From Sapria himalayana (lineage: Eukaryota; Streptophyta; Magnoliopsida; Malpighiales; Rafflesiaceae): a DNA stretch of 64,000 bases. Numbering within the stretch: position 1 is the stretch's first letter; each line of letters opens with the position of its first letter. Shown piece after piece: positions 49,454 through 62,120 of this stretch. The notes below the pieces were generated by a model that worked only from the letters and a program-made list of their open reading frames with translations, was not told the origin of the DNA and did not search any database. Both the position numbers and the translations under genes were made by a program. The DNA lies in assembly GCA_029783825.1 (NCBI GenBank), contig JAREIK010002991.1, positions 2,247,897-2,311,896 of the forward strand, written 5' to 3'.

Positions 49454-49547
49454 CATGGCTGCCATAGCATGGCTTGCAAGTCATGGATAACATGCATGGT
49501 TGCCATAGCATGGCTTGCAAGTCATGGATAACATGCATGGCTGCCAT
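49454..49547. repeat. 41-bp tandem repeat, 2.3 copies
   Basis: Units 49454-49494 and 49495-49535 differ at one base, and a partial third unit follows. The right segmental copy has a single related unit at about 63661-63699. Confidence 0.85.
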
Positions 49548-51640
49548 GGTAAGGTTGTCTTGGCAAGGCTACCATGGAGTGGAGTTGCATGAAACAAATA
49601 TCTCATAACATATTTTTGAAAAATCAAACATCCTCGTGTGACTTTCAAAAAGCTAAAAAAGTGGAATAACTTTGTTAGTCATTTGTGTGTGTGGTAACTA
49701 AACCAAAAATGAAAATGGGAACTCACCCATTTTTGTTTTTGGAGCAGCATCTAGAACATTTTTGTTATAAAGGATTTAATAAGCCCATGCAATAATATTA
49801 TTTACATAAAATTATATAAAACTCATTTAATTATTTGTGGAAAGTAGAGTAAATTAAAGAACAACATTTTTCTTCAAATTTACTTATGTGTGTGTGGGAT
49901 CATAAACAAACAAACACACACACCCACACAAACACACACACACACACACACACAGAGCTAGAGAGAGAGAGAGAGAAAGAGAGAGAGATTGGATTAACCA
50001 AGAAAGAGCCTAACATGGATTCATAACTCCCAAATCTAAAGATATTCCTCCTCAAAATAGTAACTATTGGAGATTAATTATCACATAAAAGTAACTAGTT
50101 AATCAAATTAAATTTAAATGATTTTGGATTTGATTAGGATACAAAATCTTTCATTAAATCTTTCTAGGTCTTTGGTGATGATTGTGAAGATGATAACATA
50201 AATATAAAAATATAACATAACAAATTGTTGAGTTTGTCTATGTTGGTAGACTAGGAGATTTTTTATTTGTTTTTATTTCAAATAATGAATTATGATAGAC
50301 CAAGAATGTGGGATTAATTCTCATTTTCTATTTTTCCTAAAAGAAATATTAAAAAGTTGTGAAAATGTAAAGATTTCCATTTTCACAAACGTCCTCGAAT
50401 GGAGGAATACACCCATCTGAACCCATTTAAAATGCAAAAAAAAAAAAAAAAGTTTTGCAAGCTGTGTTTTTCTTTTTGTATGTTACAAAAGATCAAGTAA
50501 ATTTTTTTTGGAATGTCTTTACTTGTTGATTCTTTTTTTTTCTCTCAGATGATTCTAATTTTAAAAATATTTTTGTTTATTTACTCCTTATCACATAAGT
50601 ATTTTTTGAGAAGACATTTTTGTCCACACTTTGTGGCTTTTGAATTTTTTTCTATCACTTGTGATGTGTTACTTTGAAAAAGCTTATTCTTGGAGTCAAT
50701 TTTGATATTGGTTGCTGTTTAATTATTGATTTATACAAAAATATATACTATACAATTATGATTTATTTACTTATATTATGTAGTGCATATTTTTATTGAT
50801 TTATAATGTGTGTATTTTATATGTGCAGATTATAAAATAATTATCTTAACTATGCAACTTGTACAATATTTTTTTCATTGTGTGGGTGTTGTAGTGTTTG
50901 TTTTGTTTGTGTGCAAGATTGTATGTTGTGAGTAAATAGATGTTGGACAATATTTCAATAAACAAAAATTATGAAAAAAATTTCTTATAAGTCCAATAAT
51001 TGTGCCGTGAATTACATTGTTGTTTTCAAGTGTTGAATCTAATTAACTGATACTATCACCTAAAGAATATCATAGAAAGAGATCTAGAGCATTCATCATA
51101 AAATCCATTGTTTAAATGTTTGTACTAGATTTTAGATTTCAAGATTTTATATCCTAGAAAATATATTTTAATATAAAATATAATTTTAGGCATTGTGTGT
51201 AATACGATCTTCTTGTACATGCAAAAAAGACTTAAGAATAATTATTTGATTTGAATTTGTTATGTCTTTGATATTTTTTTTTATCCATATTGTTTTTATT
51301 ATTATTGATGGATTGTCATTTCTAATTTTTGAAATATTTTAAGTTTTGCTTCCATTGTTTAAATTGTCAAATATTATTCTTATTAATTTGTGGTTTTAAA
51401 TAAATCATAGTTTGAAAGCCCTATCCCAATAATTAATTTTAGAGATATATTTTCGATACCACATTAAAAAGTAGAACCTAAACATCTATGGAGATGGATA
51501 TTATTCATTGATACCGAGAAGTTATCTAGGCTATTAGTTATCAGTATATTGATATATGATTATTCTAATATCAATATAGTAATTTCTAATTCATTTTAGG
51601 ATAATTTTATTTGTGTTGATTATTTATGATTCATATTTTT
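49548..51640. other. AT-rich stretch with (CA)n(GA)n microsatellite
   Basis: No gene recognised. A CA run followed by GAGAGA lies at about 49915-49990 and a poly-A at 50438-50453. Confidence 0.6.
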
Positions 51641-51699
51641 TTTTTGTAATAAGTAGCATCATTATATTTGGAAATTTAAATGCATGACTATATTTTATT

Positions 51700-54425
51700 T
51701 GAAAAATTATATGATCATGTTATAAAAAGAAACCTAAAAAAACAAGTGAAAATGAATGAAAAGAGCTACACTATAAGGCTCTGCTTCCACAATTTGATAA
51801 TAGATAAGTAACAATATTTATTAACATATTATCGATAAAGTGAAGGTCGACAAGTTATGAAAGAAATTAGAGCCTAAGTTCGAAAAAACATATTAAGAAA
51901 TAAAACATTAATTATAAGATGTCTAGTTAACTTGAAGTTCAAAGATTATAGTTTAATATTGGTATACATCAATATTTTTCAAGGGCTGGTTAATTAGCTT
52001 TTATTTATCAAAATGGTTCTTGAAGATGAAATATTAAAATATCTAATGTTATGCTCACATCTAAAGAACCAATATATCTTTTATGGTTTCCATGAACATA
52101 TCACCAATTGAAAGGTATTATATCAATGCAAGTTGTCTCAAAAAAGATATTTTTTTGAAAAAACAAGAATAAATGAGAAGGGATGAGCATTTCATGATAT
52201 TCTCATTTCTGAGAGATATGATAGGACCACCACAAAATACATACAACATGAAGAAAGAACTCATTCTTCAAAAGGAAGGCACAATATGAAAAATAATTAA
52301 GTGTTACCATTATACAAATAATGGAAATAGAAAAAAAAAACAATAATATTCATAGAAAAGACTACAACACTATGATATTAGAAAAGATAAACTCAATGTA
52401 GAGGCCACCAACACCTTAAAGGGTGAGGTGACTTGTTGCTAGTTAGCTATGATAATTATGCTAATGTAGTATCTAAAAGATGAGAAATAGTGGGATATCA
52501 TAGATTTTAAGCATGAAAATTATTTTTCTATAAATTCAAATAGGATATCAACAAATTGTTAGAGATTTCTGGTACATACCAAATATTCATGTAAATCTAA
52601 TATCTGTCGGCATGCTAAGTGACATGGGATATGTCAAACATTATGTTGATAGCTAGTGGAAACTAGTCAAGAGTATATTAATTATTGTGAAAGGTAAGAA
52701 AGCAAGCATTTTCTATGCCAATTAAGCAAAAATATCTAGTGAGCAGGTAAATATTATTCAACAAAAGAGTATCACTAATCTCTAGCATCAAATACTTGGT
52801 CAAGTGAGTGAGAAGTACATTCAACTTCTAGCTAGAAAGAATATCTTGCAATTTGACCATTGATATTTTTTATTTAGTATATGGATAACATGATAGGAAA
52901 AAGTCATATAATATTTTTCTTACTCTCGTTCATCTTAAGAAGATTCATTATCTCAATCTTATTCAAACTAATATATGCTATAAATAGAGTAGACCATTGG
53001 GTGAGACCTTTTATTTTGTCATATTCATTTATGATTACTCTAAGAAAGTTTGAAAATATATACTAAAAATAAAAGAATAGATCTTTCAAATCATTCAAGA
53101 CTTTCATGCTAAGGTTGAGAGATTGAGAGAGACTAGTTGGAAATTGATCACTATATATTCTCATGATGAGGGAGAATACGGTGCTCAGTTTGATAGCTAT
53201 TATGTATCCCATGATATTAGACAAGAAAGGACACCAACAAGATTCCATACTAAATAACATTACTAAGAGAATGAACTAGACTATTGAAAAGAGATTAGTA
53301 CATGCTTTCTCATGCATAGCTTTCAATGGAAATTTCGGGAAAAGCTATATATATGGCTATTATTGTAATCAAAATGTTGACACTGACAAACTTGGAAATA
53401 AATGTTTCTAATAAAATCTTAATTGTAAAAATAACTTATATGATCACTTATGAGTTTTTGGCTACAATGATTAGCTTCATATCCCAAAAGATTAAGAATT
53501 AAAACACAATAAATACTAAACATACATGCATATTCATTGGTTATGAATAAGAGAAGTTTTGATATAGATTATTTCGTAATTAATTAAAAGCTTATTTGAA
53601 GTAAAGATTTGATTTTTTAGGTGGGCTTATTTGTTGATAGTTGTCTTTTGAGAAGACAATCAAGTTATTCCATATATATTTTAATCAACATAAATTTAAT
53701 TTTGTTTCCTTTTAGGGATTAGTTTGATCAAAAGATTAATCAGATTTAATAGTTGCTGCTAATTCTGTCCCATTATATATTTAATATTTTTGAACCATAT
53801 GATATACATGATATTTTTGAACCCTAGAATATAGCTATTTCATAAGGTGAGAGACCATATTCTTACTATAACTAGGCAGGAATCAATTGTTCTTATTTAT
53901 ACAACTCAGTATGAACTTAGAGAATCATCTAGATCCCGTCATGTTTCATTTAGATTATGTTACTGCTTTTAATTTCTAAAAACCTTTTTCTCATATGAAA
54001 AATAAGAAATTATTTTATAGTATATGATATAAAATAAATTCACTATGGCATGAATTAAATTTAATTCAAGGACTATCTTGATCTTCCCAAATGAGGCAAA
54101 TTAGCAGAATGTTGGATCAGTTTGGGTTTGATGAGACCAAAATATTTTATCTTATTTAGTTTAAAGGTTTTTTGTTTTGGTTTGCTTTAAAAATGACATC
54201 CAAGGTGCTAATAAGAAAAACATGCTAACAAAAAAAATATTCTAACATGAAAAACACATGCTAAACAAAAACATACTAATAATACAAAGAAATAGAACTT
54301 ATTTTCTTTAGGTTTTATATATAATCATATGCATTTTGTAACAATTGAGAAGAAGTGATTTACTCTCATCATCTTTTGTTTTAGTGTTGTCAGTTGTGGA
54401 TGTATGATGTTAATGCAAAGTTTGT
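51700..54425 (+). pseudogene. Copia gag to integrase remnant (first tandem unit)
   Basis: Gag-like frames cover about 51710-52100 (KKQVKMNEKSYTIRL, then VLEDEILKYLMLCS). The GAG-pre-integrase region covers 52545-52860 (WYIPNIHVNLISVGML, then SEKYIQLLARKNIL). Integrase-like frames follow at 52980-53540 (DHWVRPFILSYSFMITLRK; TIYSHDEGEYGAQFDSYY; LSHA). Stops are dense, and RT and LTRs were not found. From 52534 the sequence is duplicated in tandem at 54432. Confidence 0.7.
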
Positions 54426-54431
54426 TAATAG

Positions 54432-56210
54432 ATTCAAATAGGATATCAACAAATTGTTAGAGATGTATGGTACATACCCAATATTTATGTAAATTTGAAA
54501 TCTATATGCATACTTGATAACATGGGAAATTTAAAAAATTTTGGTGATAACATTATAAATTAGTCAAGGGTGTATTAGTCATAGAGCATCTTTTTATTCT
54601 CATCTACCCTTAAGAAGATTGAATATTTTAAATCTTATTGCTACTGATATATTTTATATGTAGAGTAGAATATTTGGTGAGACCTTTTATTTTGTCAAAT
54701 TCATTTATGATTACTCTAAGAAAGTGTGAGTATAAACACAAAATAAAAGATCAAAATTTTCAAATCTTTCAAGACTTTCATTCTAAAATTGAAACAGATA
54801 GAGAGAGAGTGAGAGAGACGGGTAGAAAATTGATTTCCATTTATTTTGATAATGAGAAAGAATACGGAGGTTAATTTGATGCCTATTATGTATCACATGA
54901 TATTAGACAAGAAATGACGCCAAACAAGTTTCCATACTAAATAACATTACTGAGTGAATGAACTAGACCATTGAAATGAGAATTTAGTTAATGTTTTCTC
55001 ATGCATATCTTTCAAAGGAATTTTGGGGAGAGCTATGCAAATTGCTATTGATGTATTCAATATGTTGCTACCGATAAACATTGATATAGATGTTCCTAAT
55101 AAACACAAAACTATAAAAATATCTTATATGATCACTTATAAGATTTTGGCTACAATGATTATGTTCATTTCCCAAAAGATTAACTATCTAAACATAATAA
55201 TACTTAACATCCATACACATTCATTTGTTTTGGACATGAGTAGTTTTGATAAAGACTATTGACCTAATTACTAAGAAGCACAATTGAAGTAAAGAATGAT
55301 TTTTTAGTAAGGCTTATTTGTTGATAGTAGTCTTTCAAAAATTTACATAGATTTAGTTTTGTTTCCTTCTAGGGATCAGTCTAATCAAAGGACAATCAGA
55401 TTGAGTAGCTGCTGATAATTCTTTATCTCATTATATATCTAATATTTTTGACCCATAGGATATACATGATATTTTTGAACTCTAGAATATAGCTATTAAT
55501 AAGGCGAGAGACCATATTTTTGCTATAACTATGCAGTAACTAAGTATTCTTGATGATACATGTTAGCATGGATTGAGAGGATCATCTAGATACCATCATG
55601 TTTCCTTTAGATTTTGTGACTACTTTTACTTTATGAAAAATTTTTTCTCGCATGAAAAATGAAAATTTATTTTTTTATTATATGAGATAGAATACATTAT
55701 TCATGCCTTGTATTAAATATAAATCAAGGACCTATCTTGATCTTCCCAAATAGGGTAGATTAGCAGATTGTTGGATCTTTTTAGGTTTGATGAGACCAAA
55801 ATATTTTATTGTGTTTTAGTTTATGTTTTTTGGTTTTGGTTTGCTTTCAAAATGACATGCAAGATGCTAATTAGTGAAACATGCTAACAAGAAAAATAAT
55901 CTAACAAGAAAAACACATGCTAAACAAAAAAAATGATACGAAGAAGGATGAATCATGTGTGATTCTCTGTTTTGGAAAGTCGCGTTCATTGTAACTTTTT
56001 ATAAACTAAAACAAGGTCGAAGCTTTGTGTGCATTTGGTATTCTGATTTTTAGATTTTTCAATTTTTCTAAAGAAAAAGAACTTATTTTTTTTTCTTTAG
56101 GGTTTTTCTATAACCTCACGCATTTTGTAATAATTTAGAAGAAGTGGTTTACACTCATCTTATTTTGTTTATGAGTGTTGTTATTTGTGGATGTATAAAG
56201 TTCATGCAAT
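54432..56210 (+). repeat. Second unit of a 1.9 kb tandem duplication of Copia sequence
   Basis: It is collinear with 52534-54420 (offset about 1898 bp). ATTCAAATAGGATATCAAC starts both units and GTTAATGCAAAG / GTTCATGCAATG ends them. Integrase-like sequence recurs (LVRPFILSNSFMITLRK at 54665). Substitutions and small indels are frequent, so the duplication is old. The gag part of the first unit is not included. Confidence 0.85.
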
Positions 56211-56781
56211 GTTAGTGCTGTTTTTGCATGGTGTTTGTTGAATATTATTTGTGCGAGGTTGATGTATTGTTCATGTGAAGATTAGACAGTCGTGATTAAT
56301 GTAGTGCTCATGTGAAGATTATTTGTGTGATGATTGTAAAGAAATTATGATGTATGGAAATTTTCAGAAGAATACGAAAGATAAAATTTATGATTTTAAG
56401 ATGCTATGAATTACCTTAACTTTCATTCTGAATTGTGCTATCGACATTGGGACTTTTTTCAAAATTGTATATTTTAGGTTTGTGAATATTCATCCATTTT
56501 TGAGATAGAATATTTCTTTGTGAATTATATGTTTATGGTAATAATTTTACAATTTTAATATATATATACATAAATATTTTTGATTATACATATATATCAG
56601 ATAGAACTTCTAAGTAATTGAAATTCATTTGAAATTTTTGTGTGTGTTTGGATACATCTCTAATGATAAAATTAAATGATTTTACCAAATATCAAAATTA
56701 ACTATTATTGGTATATTAATAGAAATTATTTAGAAAGTATTCTTTGGGGAAGAATCATTAGTTGCTCCCTGATACTATTAT

Positions 56782-56816
<35 letters not shown>

Positions 56817-57311
56817 AAATTAACAATGTTAGCCAAAGACTTACACACACACACACATATTTGGCTCACATTGTTTAATGATCGTTCATTGTATATATAA
56901 GTTCTTACTACTCTCTAAAGGTGATTAAAATTTTAAATTTTGTTTTCAGATAAACATGTTAAAATCAGCACTAAATAATATTTTCTTAAAACTCATGTGC
57001 AGTATTTCACCACTTAAAACTAAAAACATCTTTCAAAATTGTCCAATCCCTTTGTTTTGCTTGTTAGTTTACATTAAATAATTAAAAAAAAATAATTCTA
57101 AAACAATTAAAATATAAAAATAATACACAAAATAATAATTTGAAATATAAAATTTCACCTCAAAATATTAAAATAAACTAGATGATAAATAAAAAAAATA
57201 TGTTAAAAGAATTATGGTATTGAGAAGAATTACATAAGCGTAGAAACTACTTTTTATGGAAGAAAACTCAAAAATCCCAAATTAAATTTTCGAATACAAA
57301 AAAAAAAAATT
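56211..57311. other. AT-rich stretch, microsatellites only
   Basis: No gene recognised. An (AT)n run lies at about 56782-56812 and a (CA)n run at 56842-56858. Confidence 0.6.
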
Positions 57312-57563
57312 CACCTACCCACTTAAACGATCATTTTAACGTTATAGTAATAATATGAGAAACTATATTCCAAATTTTTTTAATAATTTCTTATTTTAAT
57401 TATTAATAAATTTTTGAAGTAGAAAATGTGGCGAGCTTTGTGCGTGCTAAGATTAGAATTCAACTTCAAGATTAATATTTTTTTTACGTCATAGGCAAGA
57501 ACAAGCAATTGTATAATTTTTTGATAAGCAAGCCGAAAACTTCAATACCAACAACTCAGTGTA

Positions 57564-57733
57564 AGATGCGTTTAAACAATTACTCATATATTATATCTCA
57601 TAAGAATTTTAAAGTTAAATGTACGTAGTCATGATCAATACTGAGATTATTGATTAGAGTGAAAGTTTATAATATACATCTAGGTGGGGGTACGTAAGGG
57701 GGAATTGGGGGGAGGCTGGAAAAAAAAAATAAC
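57564..57733 (+). mobile_element. 5S rRNA-derived SINE-like unit, copy 5
   Basis: It has the 5S-like head starting AGATGCG, the G-rich block (about 57686-57718) and a poly-A tail. A PIF element has inserted directly behind the tail. Beyond it, ACAACTAAATGT (61503-61514) resembles ACAACTCAGTGT in front of the unit (57551-57562) at 10 of 12 positions, a plausible decayed duplication. Confidence 0.65.
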
Positions 57734-58774
57734 TTAGGTGCTGTTTGATAACACACTTAAAAAATTCAGCCAATTTAAAATTAAAATTTTCAATGGTTTA
57801 AAATTTTAATTGTGTTTGATAAAAAAAATATATGGAACTGATTGATTAAAATTCTAAGTGAAATTGTGTTGAAAATTTTAAGTAGGTCAAGACATACTTA
57901 TTGTGAAATGCGGAAAATTCTAAACAATAGCGATAAAGTAAAATTACCAATTTGCCCTTAAAAATATCACGAATCATTTTCCGTCGTTGACATCGGAAAC
58001 ACAAAAGAAAACCCTCTCCTAGCGGGCAAGTTTCTGTTCTTTTCAGAGTGATTTTTCAGCATGGATTTTTGGTGAGGAAAATTGTTGTTATTGATGTTTA
58101 ATTTAGGGATTTCTTTTGTATTAGGGGTATTTGATGTTATTGTTATGAATATGTGTGTTTTCGATTTGTTCTCTAGATGAAATCAAATGTCTGAAATTGA
58201 TGTTCTTCGCAAAAACCCTACTTATTATGATTTAATTTTTAAAAATGAAACTAAATGCTTTATTATCGCAATACTTCGATTTCCAGAATGCATATATGTT
58301 AGATTCCCGAATGCATATATATTTTTTTTGCAAAAATTTTGATTTCCGAATTATTTTTGAAAACCTGAATTTTTGTTCAATGTTTTTGTGTGAAAATTGA
58401 TTCATGATATATATTTTTTTTGTGCAAAAATTATTGTTCAATGTTTTTTTAATCCAAAATATTGGTTTTTTTGCTTATGTTGTGTATTTTTGCATTTTAT
58501 GGGTTTGTGTTTTTCATCCCTTCTTCTCTAATCAAATGTTTTCTTTTATCTTTATTATGTAATGTATTTCATCATTTTGTGGTTTTGTATATGTTGGTTA
58601 TGCTTGTAAATTAGTTGTATATTATATTTTATGCATTAGTATGAGTTTTGTTGTTGTAGTTTATGCAAGTAAAGTTGTATTTATTGTCTATTATTTAAAT
58701 TGATGAACGACTATATTTAAAATAACTTTCGGTTACTTAATTATCTTGTGTATGAATGACTTCTTTTGATTCTA

Positions 58775-59480
58775 CCATAGTAAGTTGGAAAGACCTAACA
58801 CAAATTAAACTTTTTTTAGATTTATGTCTTGACCAGAAAAATATTTTGGGAAAAAAGGGGTGGGAGTTTGCTTGTTGAATCATGAGATAAAATTTCAAAA
58901 AAAATTTAAGAGATCAAAATTTAAATTTCACTCAAAAACAATTGAAAAACGAATGGAATTATTTAAAACATAAATACACGGTGTGGTCGAATTTAATAGG
59001 AAAGTCTAGTCATAGCTATAATCCAGTAACAAATACAGTTGATTGAACTTCAGAAGAGTGTGAAGAGTATATCAAGGAATGTCTCATTTCTTTAGTTAAT
59101 TTTTTGAAATTATTAATTTAACTACTATTGCCTAATTACAATTATTTGTTTAACAGAAAATTTCGAATAAAAAATAATTTCAATATACTGGGCTACAATT
59201 TGCAGATGAGATGAGATCACTTTTCGATGATATTAAAGCTACCGAGCAAGATTCATGGGGTTCAACTAGATAGGGTTGCCTAAAAATGGTGCCGACAAAT
59301 TTGTATCGAGTACTCATCAAACTCTAGAGAATTCTTGTACACACAAGGATATAGAGCCGAAATCTTCACCAAGCCTTTCATCATAAAAAAGGTTTTTTCC
59401 AAAAAAGAAGAACCAAAAGAAAAACAAAGAAAGAGATCTAGAAGAAAAATTGATTGCTTTTTTATGTACATTGGAGCAAT
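58775..59480 (+). pseudogene. PIF-associated Myb/SANT-like DNA-binding protein remnant
   Basis: The first part (58780-59090) reads SWKDLTQIKLFLDLCLDQKN, KKGWEFAC, FTQKQLKNEWNYLKHKYTVW and SYNPVTNTVD, matching the trihelix-like Myb domain that partners PIF transposase. The gap 59095-59200 looks like an intron. The next part includes DDIKATEQDSWGST and a lysine/arginine-rich stretch (59390-59450). At least three stops make it non-functional. Confidence 0.8.
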
Positions 59481-59869
59481 CAATTTAACCTAGTATTGAA
59501 GAATGTAATAAGAAGTTGGATGAGATTGCAACTTTACTTATGGATGACTCATTGTACATGTTTGTAGATGAAAGCAAAGCATACAGAGAATAGTGGATGA
59601 TATTTTCACAAAAGCCAGAGGCAATCAGAATTGCTTGAATCCGGATGAATGTAAAAAAAATTGGAATTACTTTAGTTTTTTGAGTTTATTTCTTACTTTG
59701 TCTGCATGTTTGTTTGTATTGATATTATTATTTTTTTTTGAGATTATCTTGTGGTTCACTTTGCTTGTAATTGTTTTATCTTTTTTTTATAGATTTATTT
59801 TAAAATGTTGAATATTGTTCGAAGATGTTAGATGAAAAATAAAGAAATATATTGAAAATTTCTGCACTG

Positions 59870-60976
59870 ATTCCAGTTAAGAAGATTATCAAGAAAAAAC
59901 AACTTAGAAGAAGATAAGATATTAACTCGACACTGAAAGGTTTTGCATATGTACAAGCAATTTTAAATGGTAATACAACATATTATCTTGAAATTCTAAG
60001 AATGAATAAGCAAGCTTTTTTTGGGTATTTGTGAGCATTTCAAAAATAGAAAATGGTTGAAAGGTAGTCATTACATCAAAGTTGAAGAAAAAAATGGTGA
60101 TGTTTCTTTTGACTTTAAATCACAATGTGAGAAATCGTGTTACAAAAAAAAGATTCAACCATTCAAATCAAATCATACATAATTACTTTCATAAAGTAAT
60201 AGAGGCAATGCGTCACTGTGGAAGAGAAAATTCCGTGCCCGACCGGTTTATTGAAGTAATAAAAATCATCATTATCAACGATTAAGGAAAGTATTCAAGG
60301 TAAATAAAATTACATGTTTATTATTATTAGTGTTCATGTTGTTGTTATAATTATTGTTATATGATTTTTTTTAATGAATAGGGTAAAATTGGTGCACTTG
60401 ATGAGATATTTGTTAATGCTGTGATATCATCTGACAAACAAGTCCCTTATAGAGGAAGAGGAAGAGGAAGAGGAAGAGAAGAATATTATCAAAATGTTCT
60501 AGCAATATGTGATTTCAATATGATTTTTACATTTGTTTGGGCTGGATGAGAAAGCGTAACACATGATTCAAGAGTATTATCAGAAACTATGCATAGTCTA
60601 GAAAATAATTTTCCATTATCTCCACCAGGTAAGCATTATTCTCTTCTCATCTTTTTTTTTTAAATTCATATTTAATTTTAAAATAATTTTTTTTGTAGAA
60701 AAATATTATATTTGTGATGCTGCATATCCACATACTTGAGGGTTTATAACACCTTACTGTAATACACGATATTGGTTGCCTGATTTTCATGATACTGCCT
60801 GCCCTCGTATAAAGAAGACATTCAATTATGCACATGCCAGATTGAGGAATGTCATTGAGCGATCTTTTTATGTTTTGAAAGCTCATTTTCCAATGCAAAA
60901 GTGGATGACACAATATTCTTTTCAAGTTCAAACAAACATTGTTATTGCTTGTATAACTATACATAACTATATGTAA
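59870..60976 (+). pseudogene. PIF/Harbinger DDE transposase remnant
   Basis: The N-terminal part has LNGNTTYYLEILRMNKQAFF and MFLLTLNHNVRNRVTKKRF (59960-60160). The DDE domain runs GKIGALDEIFVNAV (usual GAIDGTHI), QNVLAICDFNMIFTFVWAG, ESVTHDSRVL, YYICDAAYPHT, FNYAHARLRNVIERSFYVLK and ends at ITIHNYM (60976). The DDE-type acidic positions are largely readable. An intron is likely at about 60629-60699. Stops at GWAG-stop-E and HT-stop-G inactivate it. A (GAGGAA)n expansion adds RGRGRGRGRE near 60450-60478. Confidence 0.88.
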
Positions 60977-61963
60977 AATATGTATTATTGATATTTTTTT
61001 AGAGTAGGGTGATAATGAACATGAAGGTCTATTACAAGTTGAGGAAAAGCTGCACAAGCTGATCAAATTTGTATGATTAATTTATGCGAGGAAATAGCAA
61101 ATCAACTTGTTGCAAATTAATTTTTGCTTTTTTATAAACATTTTTATGTTTTTTTTGGATTTTGTTATATAATTATGGAATTCATTTTTGTTTTAATTTT
61201 CTTTTAAATAATAATTAAAAATAGCACTGAAAAATTAAATTTTATTTAAAATTCTATTTAATTTTAATAAAATGAACTACATTAATAATAAAGGTAAATA
61301 TATAAAAAAAATATCATTTTCAGTATTTAAAGTATTAAACAAAATTAATATATTCAGTATTCTATTTTCAATTATTTATCAAACAAATTTCAATACAAAT
61401 TTAACATTTATAAAATTCAGCACTTAATTTTTCAGCACTTATTTTTCACCACTTAATTTTTTTAGTTTTATCAAATGGACCATTAGTGTTAAAAGTTAAA
61501 ACACAACTAAATGTCAAATTCAGTTGGATGAATCATTATGATTCTGAATTTTATCTTAAATTTGTTTATCTATTTTTCTAAAATGTATATAACACATCGA
61601 AATTAAATAAACATTATACAAATATACAGATATACACAAAAACTATAAACTTGAATTGTAAAGATAATGCATTGAGCACACCCACAAGTGATAGAAAATT
61701 TCATATTCTTACAATGCGATCTTCATGTACTAATTTAAAAAATATTATATTTGATAATAACTTACTTACATAGGTATATTTATTATTTATCTTGACCATG
61801 GATCCGGTTTTAAAATTATGAGATAGAATAAGGAGAGGAAAAGATGGGTGAATATAAAAATTCAAAAAACAGAAAAAAACGCGCGCAAGGTTTCAAATAA
61901 AATTAAAATATTCAACATCGTTGCTTGTTCGCGTACTTTCTACATGGTCACTCAAATCATGCC

Positions 61964-62063
61964 CACGTGATCAGGACCGCCCTTACTCCATCGTGCGGCC
62001 CAGAACAAGGCTCAACTCGACTTCGCATCGAGTAAATGCCAGTCGTCAAATGACTATTTATAT
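61964..62063 (+). promoter_or_regulatory. Putative promoter of the RNase H-domain gene
   Basis: A G-box CACGTG (61964-61969) and a TATA-like TATTTATATG (62055-62063) lie 157 and 58 bp upstream of the start codon. The G-box is conserved in the left copy. Confidence 0.45.
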
Positions 62064-62120
62064 GGTTCGAGATCCTCGGAAAATTTCAGTATCAATTAGC
62101 GATTTGGCTCTCCCTCCGCC

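Larger units (their letters stand above)
42790..49500 (+). repeat. Segmental duplication, left copy
   Basis: This copy is collinear and in the same orientation as 57312-63701. It starts at CTACCCACTTAAA, includes a 5S-SINE-like unit, an RNase H gene promoter and start, the gene's tail and about 700 bp of 3' flank. Copy-specific changes are a solo-LTR-like insert (43503-43808), a Copia element (44039-48690) in place of most of the RNase H gene, and absence of the PIF element found in the other copy. C-to-T and G-to-A changes relative to the right copy are frequent. Confidence 0.9.
57737..61482 (+). mobile_element. PIF/Harbinger DNA transposon (3.75 kb, decayed, two genes)
   Basis: It is flanked by TTA duplications (57734-57736 and 61483-61485), the PIF/Harbinger target. 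The terminal repeats GGTGCTGTTTGATAA and (complement) TGGTCCATTTGATAA fit the plant consensus, and ATTCAGCACTTAA-like words recur subterminally. It carries a Myb/SANT-like protein relic and a DDE transposase relic in the same orientation, the standard two-gene layout. The left segmental copy has no such insertion. Confidence 0.88.
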
